Origin: Halobacteriovoraceae bacterium
GTDB lineage: Bacteria > Bdellovibrionota > Bacteriovoracia > Bacteriovoracales > Bacteriovoracaceae
Length of the DNA stretch: 64,000 nt
Direction: 5' to 3'
NCBI GenBank assembly: GCA_002712005.1
Contig: PASP01000014.1
Location: 310,001 to 374,000 of the forward strand
Position 1 is the stretch's first letter. Every line of letters begins with the position of its first letter. Of the stretch, positions 60,772 to 64,000 are shown piece by piece. The notes below the pieces were generated by a model, which did no database searches, was not told the origin of the DNA, and worked only from the letters and a program-made list of their open reading frames with translations. Both the position numbers and the translations under genes were made by a program.

Positions 60772-63249
60772 ATGCGTTCTCAAGTAGGTCGATCACTACA
60801 TTATTATTATGTAACTCTTATTATTCTTACTCTTATTGTCTTTGGTGCTGGTTCAAAATATTTTTGGGATCATGGGCCATTTAATTCTGAAAACGTTAGA
60901 GCTTCTTATGAAGCTTCTATGAAATATGATGAGCTGAGTAATCGTAAACCTTTAAAAGGTGTTGATGCTCTTGTGAATACAGATAGAGCAAGAGAGGCCA
61001 TTAATAAACTCATTAGTTTAGAAAAGAGTACAAAGGATCTTGATAATCAGGGACATGTTGAGAGTGTTGAAGAACTCAATATGGGATTTAAAGAAACCAA
61101 GAGGTACTTAAACCAATTGATTAGTTATCCTCAAATGACGAGTGTCATATCTGTTCTCAGTAATAAAGTTTCAAGTTTTGAAGATTTTGTTTCTAAGAAT
61201 AATTGGAGAACACTGACAAGAATTTCCAGAAGAACGAAATCGAGAATTTCTGGACGAGTTATTCAGACCCCAGGTTTTTTTACACTTAGTAAATTGAGAA
61301 GCCTGTCTCGTAATATTAATTCCGAGATAGAAACGATGGAAAAAGTAACAATGGGATCTGTACTATCTGCTACAGATAAGCAAAATATTGTTACGAAATT
61401 AAGAACCTTTGATACCGAAGTTAAAATGCTTGAGCGATATGTGAACTCTCTATCTGGTTATAAGAAGTCATATAAGAGCTTAAAGAAAAAGTATAATGCT
61501 TGGTTAGATGATCTTGCTCCTGAGATTACTTTGGCCAAAATTAAGATGGAGAAAAATACTCGCCACATGGCCTTAGGTTTAGTTGGAATTGTAGGATTTC
61601 TCTTCTTAGGTCTTATCGGAGGATTTTTTATAAATCGTCGGTATAAGAAGAAATCGCAAGAAGCCCTCGAATCTAATATTTTAAAGGTGATTCAAGAAGG
61701 TCTTATTCCAATTGAAAATAAATTACAATACGAAGGATCCCCTGATTTTAAAAGGGAGTTTGAACGCTATAGAGAATACTTCCACAAGAGAATTTCATTT
61801 GGTTCTGTGTTTCAAGAAGCTGTTCCGTTTAGTTCGGTCTTACTTGATTCAAATCTAAATGTCTCCTGGGCCAATGAATTATTTTATCAACATTGGAATT
61901 TAGAAGATACTCACCACAATGGTGGCTCTATTTCATGGGACTTCCTACAACAGTATACAAATCTAGGTGATGATGACCCTGTACTTATGGCACTCAAACA
62001 GGGGATAGCAGGGATTTATCAAATCCAAATTAGAAATCCTAAAAAGCCAAGTGATGTTCTTCCTTATGAGATGTACGTTTCACCGGTAGAGTATTCGGGA
62101 TTAAAACGAATAATGATTTTCTTTTATCCACTACGTAGTTTGGAAGAAACTATTGTTGAACAAACTAAAGCAATTGTAAGTCCTGTATCTAAAACCATCG
62201 ATGCTCTTAGAGAAGGAAACTTTAAAACTGAGCTTAGAGAGAAATTAAGAAAAGATTATGACATTGCTGGAATCGGTGAAGTATACGACAAGTTTGTTGC
62301 TTATGGCGATTCGATTGAAAAGCTGAAAATGGATTACTCTACAGAAATTCAAAACTTAGAAATTGCGGTAAGTGAACAAAATGAACTAATTGAAGAGTTT
62401 GAGACAATTAGTACTCGTAAAATTAATTTAAATGATTCTATAAAGTCTGATTTCGAAAACTCTAAAGAAGCCATTATCCATACTATAGATTTAAGGTCTG
62501 AGTTAGAAATGCTCTTCAATAAAGTTCATGAGCTTACTGTTGGAATGTTAAAAAATGAAAATATCCTACTTGAAGGAACGAAAAATTCGAATCGTGTGAT
62601 CGATGAGAATTTTAAAGCTTTTGAAGCCGTCAACCGTACCAAGGAAGACTTTAAAGAGCTAAAACTTTCAATGGATGAGTTAAGAGTACGATTAAATCAG
62701 TCTCTAGAGCAGACCATGATGAGTCTAAGAAAGAGAAGTGGAGGCGATTCACGTTTCGATGAAAATATTTCTGGAATTAGAAACGAGATGAAGTCCATTG
62801 AAAAAGTACTTCAAGGTTTTACGGGAGTATTGAGAAACTTAGATGTTGGTTTAGGGAAAATGTCTTTGATCATTGAACAAGTTGAGAAGTTTGATACAGA
62901 AGGTATCGAAGAATCCATGGTAGAAAATAAAAACTACTTAGAGGATATTCTATTTGAATATGGAAGGCTTTCTAAATCAAGTGAAGCGACGGATAACTCT
63001 GTTGTTGAAACGATGAAGTCAATGTTTGATACTTATACCTTAATGGCCCAGTTTGATAGAAGCTCTGAAGACTTATTAGATAAGTTTAGAGAAGAAGAAC
63101 TTGAAAAGAATGTTATTTTCACTGGTTCTACTGAATTAGAGGAGACGATCATGGATAGCGCTGAAAACTTTCCTGATCTCTCAAAAATAGACCTCAACAG
63201 TGTAAATGACAGAGATGATCTTGGTTCTCAACGTCAGCTTGAACACTAA
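60772..63249 (+). CDS. Chemoreceptor-like membrane protein without the signalling tip
   Basis: 825 residues. Membrane helices at ~12-30 and ~267-289 flank a ~230-residue helical periplasmic domain. A PAS-like domain at ~345-460 (SSVLLDSNLNVSWANELFYQ) is followed by ~330 residues of coiled coil as in methyl-accepting proteins. The highly conserved hairpin (E-x-I-NLLALNAAIEAARAGE) is absent, so CheA/CheW coupling is doubtful. ATG 60772 follows AAGGAG by 8 bases. It may sense the envelope at the flagellar pole. Confidence 0.72.
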   Translation: MRSQVGRSLHYYYVTLIILTLIVFGAGSKYFWDHGPFNSENVRASYEASMKYDELSNRKPLKGVDALVNTDRAREAINKLISLEKSTKDLDNQGHVESVEELNMGFKETKRYLNQLISYPQMTSVISVLSNKVSSFEDFVSKNNWRTLTRISRRTKSRISGRVIQTPGFFTLSKLRSLSRNINSEIETMEKVTMGSVLSATDKQNIVTKLRTFDTEVKMLERYVNSLSGYKKSYKSLKKKYNAWLDDLAPEITLAKIKMEKNTRHMALGLVGIVGFLFLGLIGGFFINRRYKKKSQEALESNILKVIQEGLIPIENKLQYEGSPDFKREFERYREYFHKRISFGSVFQEAVPFSSVLLDSNLNVSWANELFYQHWNLEDTHHNGGSISWDFLQQYTNLGDDDPVLMALKQGIAGIYQIQIRNPKKPSDVLPYEMYVSPVEYSGLKRIMIFFYPLRSLEETIVEQTKAIVSPVSKTIDALREGNFKTELREKLRKDYDIAGIGEVYDKFVAYGDSIEKLKMDYSTEIQNLEIAVSEQNELIEEFETISTRKINLNDSIKSDFENSKEAIIHTIDLRSELEMLFNKVHELTVGMLKNENILLEGTKNSNRVIDENFKAFEAVNRTKEDFKELKLSMDELRVRLNQSLEQTMMSLRKRSGGDSRFDENISGIRNEMKSIEKVLQGFTGVLRNLDVGLGKMSLIIEQVEKFDTEGIEESMVENKNYLEDILFEYGRLSKSSEATDNSVVETMKSMFDTYTLMAQFDRSSEDLLDKFREEELEKNVIFTGSTELEETIMDSAENFPDLSKIDLNSVNDRDDLGSQRQLEH

Positions 63250-63253
63250 TTCA

Positions 63254-63910
63254 TTATTGTAAAATTTGATCTAATAATTCGAAGGCCCTTTTTCTTAATT
63301 GATCAGGGCCTTTGTTATTTTCAATACTATAATGAGCAAGCTCCTTTTTCTTTGAGAGTGGCCATTGAGCTTGGATGATTTTCTTATGGGTATCTAGATC
63401 GGTGCCATCTCTTAACGAGAGCCTCTCGAGCTGTGTCTGCTCACTGGTGTAGACTACGATAGTGAGATCAAATTGAGACTCCATTTGCTTTTCAAATAAC
63501 AAAGGAACATCGTAAACAACGACTTGTTTGGTATCACTAGGTAGCGCCTCTTTGAAAACCATAGGAAGTCTTGCGTAGAGAAAACTTTCCAGCTCTTTTT
63601 TAATCTCAGGTGAATTGAAAAAAGAAGTTCTTAAAACTTTAAAATCAATAGTGCCTTGAGATTGAATTGCCTGAGGGCAGAGAGAGGAGACTTTGTTGAG
63701 AGTCGCTTCTTCTCTATAGATTTGATGAATCAGCTGATCTGCACAAATTGGCCATAAACCCCTTTCTTTAAAGAGATGGGTAACTGTAGACTTACCAGTT
63801 GCTATGCCGCCGGTTAGACCAATTAAGGGGTTTGGGCAGCGATGTAGCCTGGTCTCTTGCGAGAGTTTAATTAGAGACTCTTTTAAATAGGAGGGAGGAG
63901 GATTGGCCAT
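63254..63910 (-). CDS. coaE: Dephospho-CoA kinase
   Basis: Last step of CoA synthesis, phosphorylating the ribose 3' OH. P-loop LTGGIATGKSTV, then CADQLIHQIY, VVYDVPLLFEKQ and the late YSIENNKGP are typical. 218 residues is normal. It converges on the chemoreceptor-like gene 4 bases away. Confidence 0.94.
   Translation of the reverse strand: MANPPPSYLKESLIKLSQETRLHRCPNPLIGLTGGIATGKSTVTHLFKERGLWPICADQLIHQIYREEATLNKVSSLCPQAIQSQGTIDFKVLRTSFFNSPEIKKELESFLYARLPMVFKEALPSDTKQVVVYDVPLLFEKQMESQFDLTIVVYTSEQTQLERLSLRDGTDLDTHKKIIQAQWPLSKKKELAHYSIENNKGPDQLRKRAFELLDQILQ
63282..63312 (+). terminator. Candidate terminator inside the coaE end
   Basis: AAGGCCCT and AGGGCCTT form an 8-bp stem with a 15-base loop, followed by TGTTATTTT. 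It would end transcripts of the chemoreceptor-like gene, but lies within the coaE coding sequence. Confidence 0.4.
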
Positions 63911-63923
63911 TTCTTACTATTAC

Positions 63924-64000
63924 TTAGGATTTCTTAGCTTCATTCCAATAGGAGTCTAGCTGGGCTTGAGTCATATCTGTAAGCTCTTTTTGATCTGCCT
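63924..64000 (-). CDS. 3' end of a gene, possibly mazG
   Basis: About 25 codons are visible, ending ELTDMTQAQLDSYWNEAKKS then TAA. The end resembles the MazG/NTP pyrophosphohydrolase tail, which reads E-x-ME-x-LW-x-x-AK. The fragment is too short to be sure. It lies 13 bases before the coaE start on the same strand, so co-transcription is likely. Confidence 0.4.
   Translation of the reverse strand, partial: ADQKELTDMTQAQLDSYWNEAKKS

Noticed and set aside
1-64000. CRISPR arrays or rRNA genes
   Set aside because: No regularly spaced repeat-spacer arrays and no rRNA-like sequence were seen on reading the window.

Overview
The window is low-G+C bacterial chromosome with densely packed genes on both strands. 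Gene content (a flagellar export operon with flhF/flhG, many small secreted proteins and lipoproteins with Gram-negative lipoboxes, an OmpA-type lipoprotein, CTC-type L25, a polyhydroxyalkanoate locus, an astacin protease and several peptidoglycan enzymes) and AT-rich codon use suggest a Bdellovibrionota member, most likely of the Bacteriovorax/Halobacteriovorax group. That assignment is inference from gene content; no 16S rRNA gene or other phylogenetic marker was compared.

Layout. 1-2 kb: a TPP riboswitch controlling a truncated SSS-family symporter, next to a YheT-type hydrolase. 2-6 kb: small proteins, a radical SAM/SPASM protein, a tandem TM2 protein and an OmpA lipoprotein. 5.8-8.7 kb: a hydrolase divergent from a compact polyhydroxyalkanoate operon (phasin-like protein, class III-like PhaC, PhaE-like partner). 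8.7-13.1 kb: ribosomal protein L25, a GAF histidine kinase, a DOPA-dioxygenase-family protein and a solitary periplasmic binding protein. 13.17-18.72 kb: a 5.5-kb integrative element at the 3' end of tRNA-Glu, bounded by perfect 57-bp repeats. It carries a tyrosine integrase, an excisionase-like HTH protein, a large nested palindrome and three cargo genes including a Fic protein.

18.7-32.6 kb: tRNA-Glu and tRNA-Lys, mtaB, a DUF4105 protein, purA, a SerA-like dehydrogenase, dCMP deaminase, a DnaQ-type exonuclease, a large L,D-transpeptidase-like protein and an astacin metalloprotease. 32.5-44.4 kb: a candidate small RNA, murJ, a glycine-repeat secreted protein, uvrC, a divergent uracil-DNA-glycosylase-like protein, a SpoIID/amidase pair and a Ser-rich lipoprotein. 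44.6-48.8 kb: a membrane gene with a FliA-type promoter and one in-frame TAG, a DsbA-like lipoprotein, small secreted proteins and HU. 48.9-63.2 kb: fliL-fliM-fliN-fliO-fliP-fliQ-fliR-flhB-flhA-flhF-flhG-fliA, then a chemoreceptor-like protein. The end holds coaE and the 3' end of a gene that may be mazG.

How the parts relate. The flagellar cluster encodes the switch complex, the export gate, the polar-placement pair FlhF/FlhG and sigma-28. FliA-like promoters elsewhere in the window suggest that some envelope genes belong to the same regulon. FlhF has lost its GTPase signature motifs. The most unusual signals are that degenerate FlhF, the amber-interrupted membrane gene behind a FliA-type promoter, the riboswitch-controlled SSS symporter, the 141-bp nested palindrome in the integrative element, and an unassigned small RNA and structured leader.
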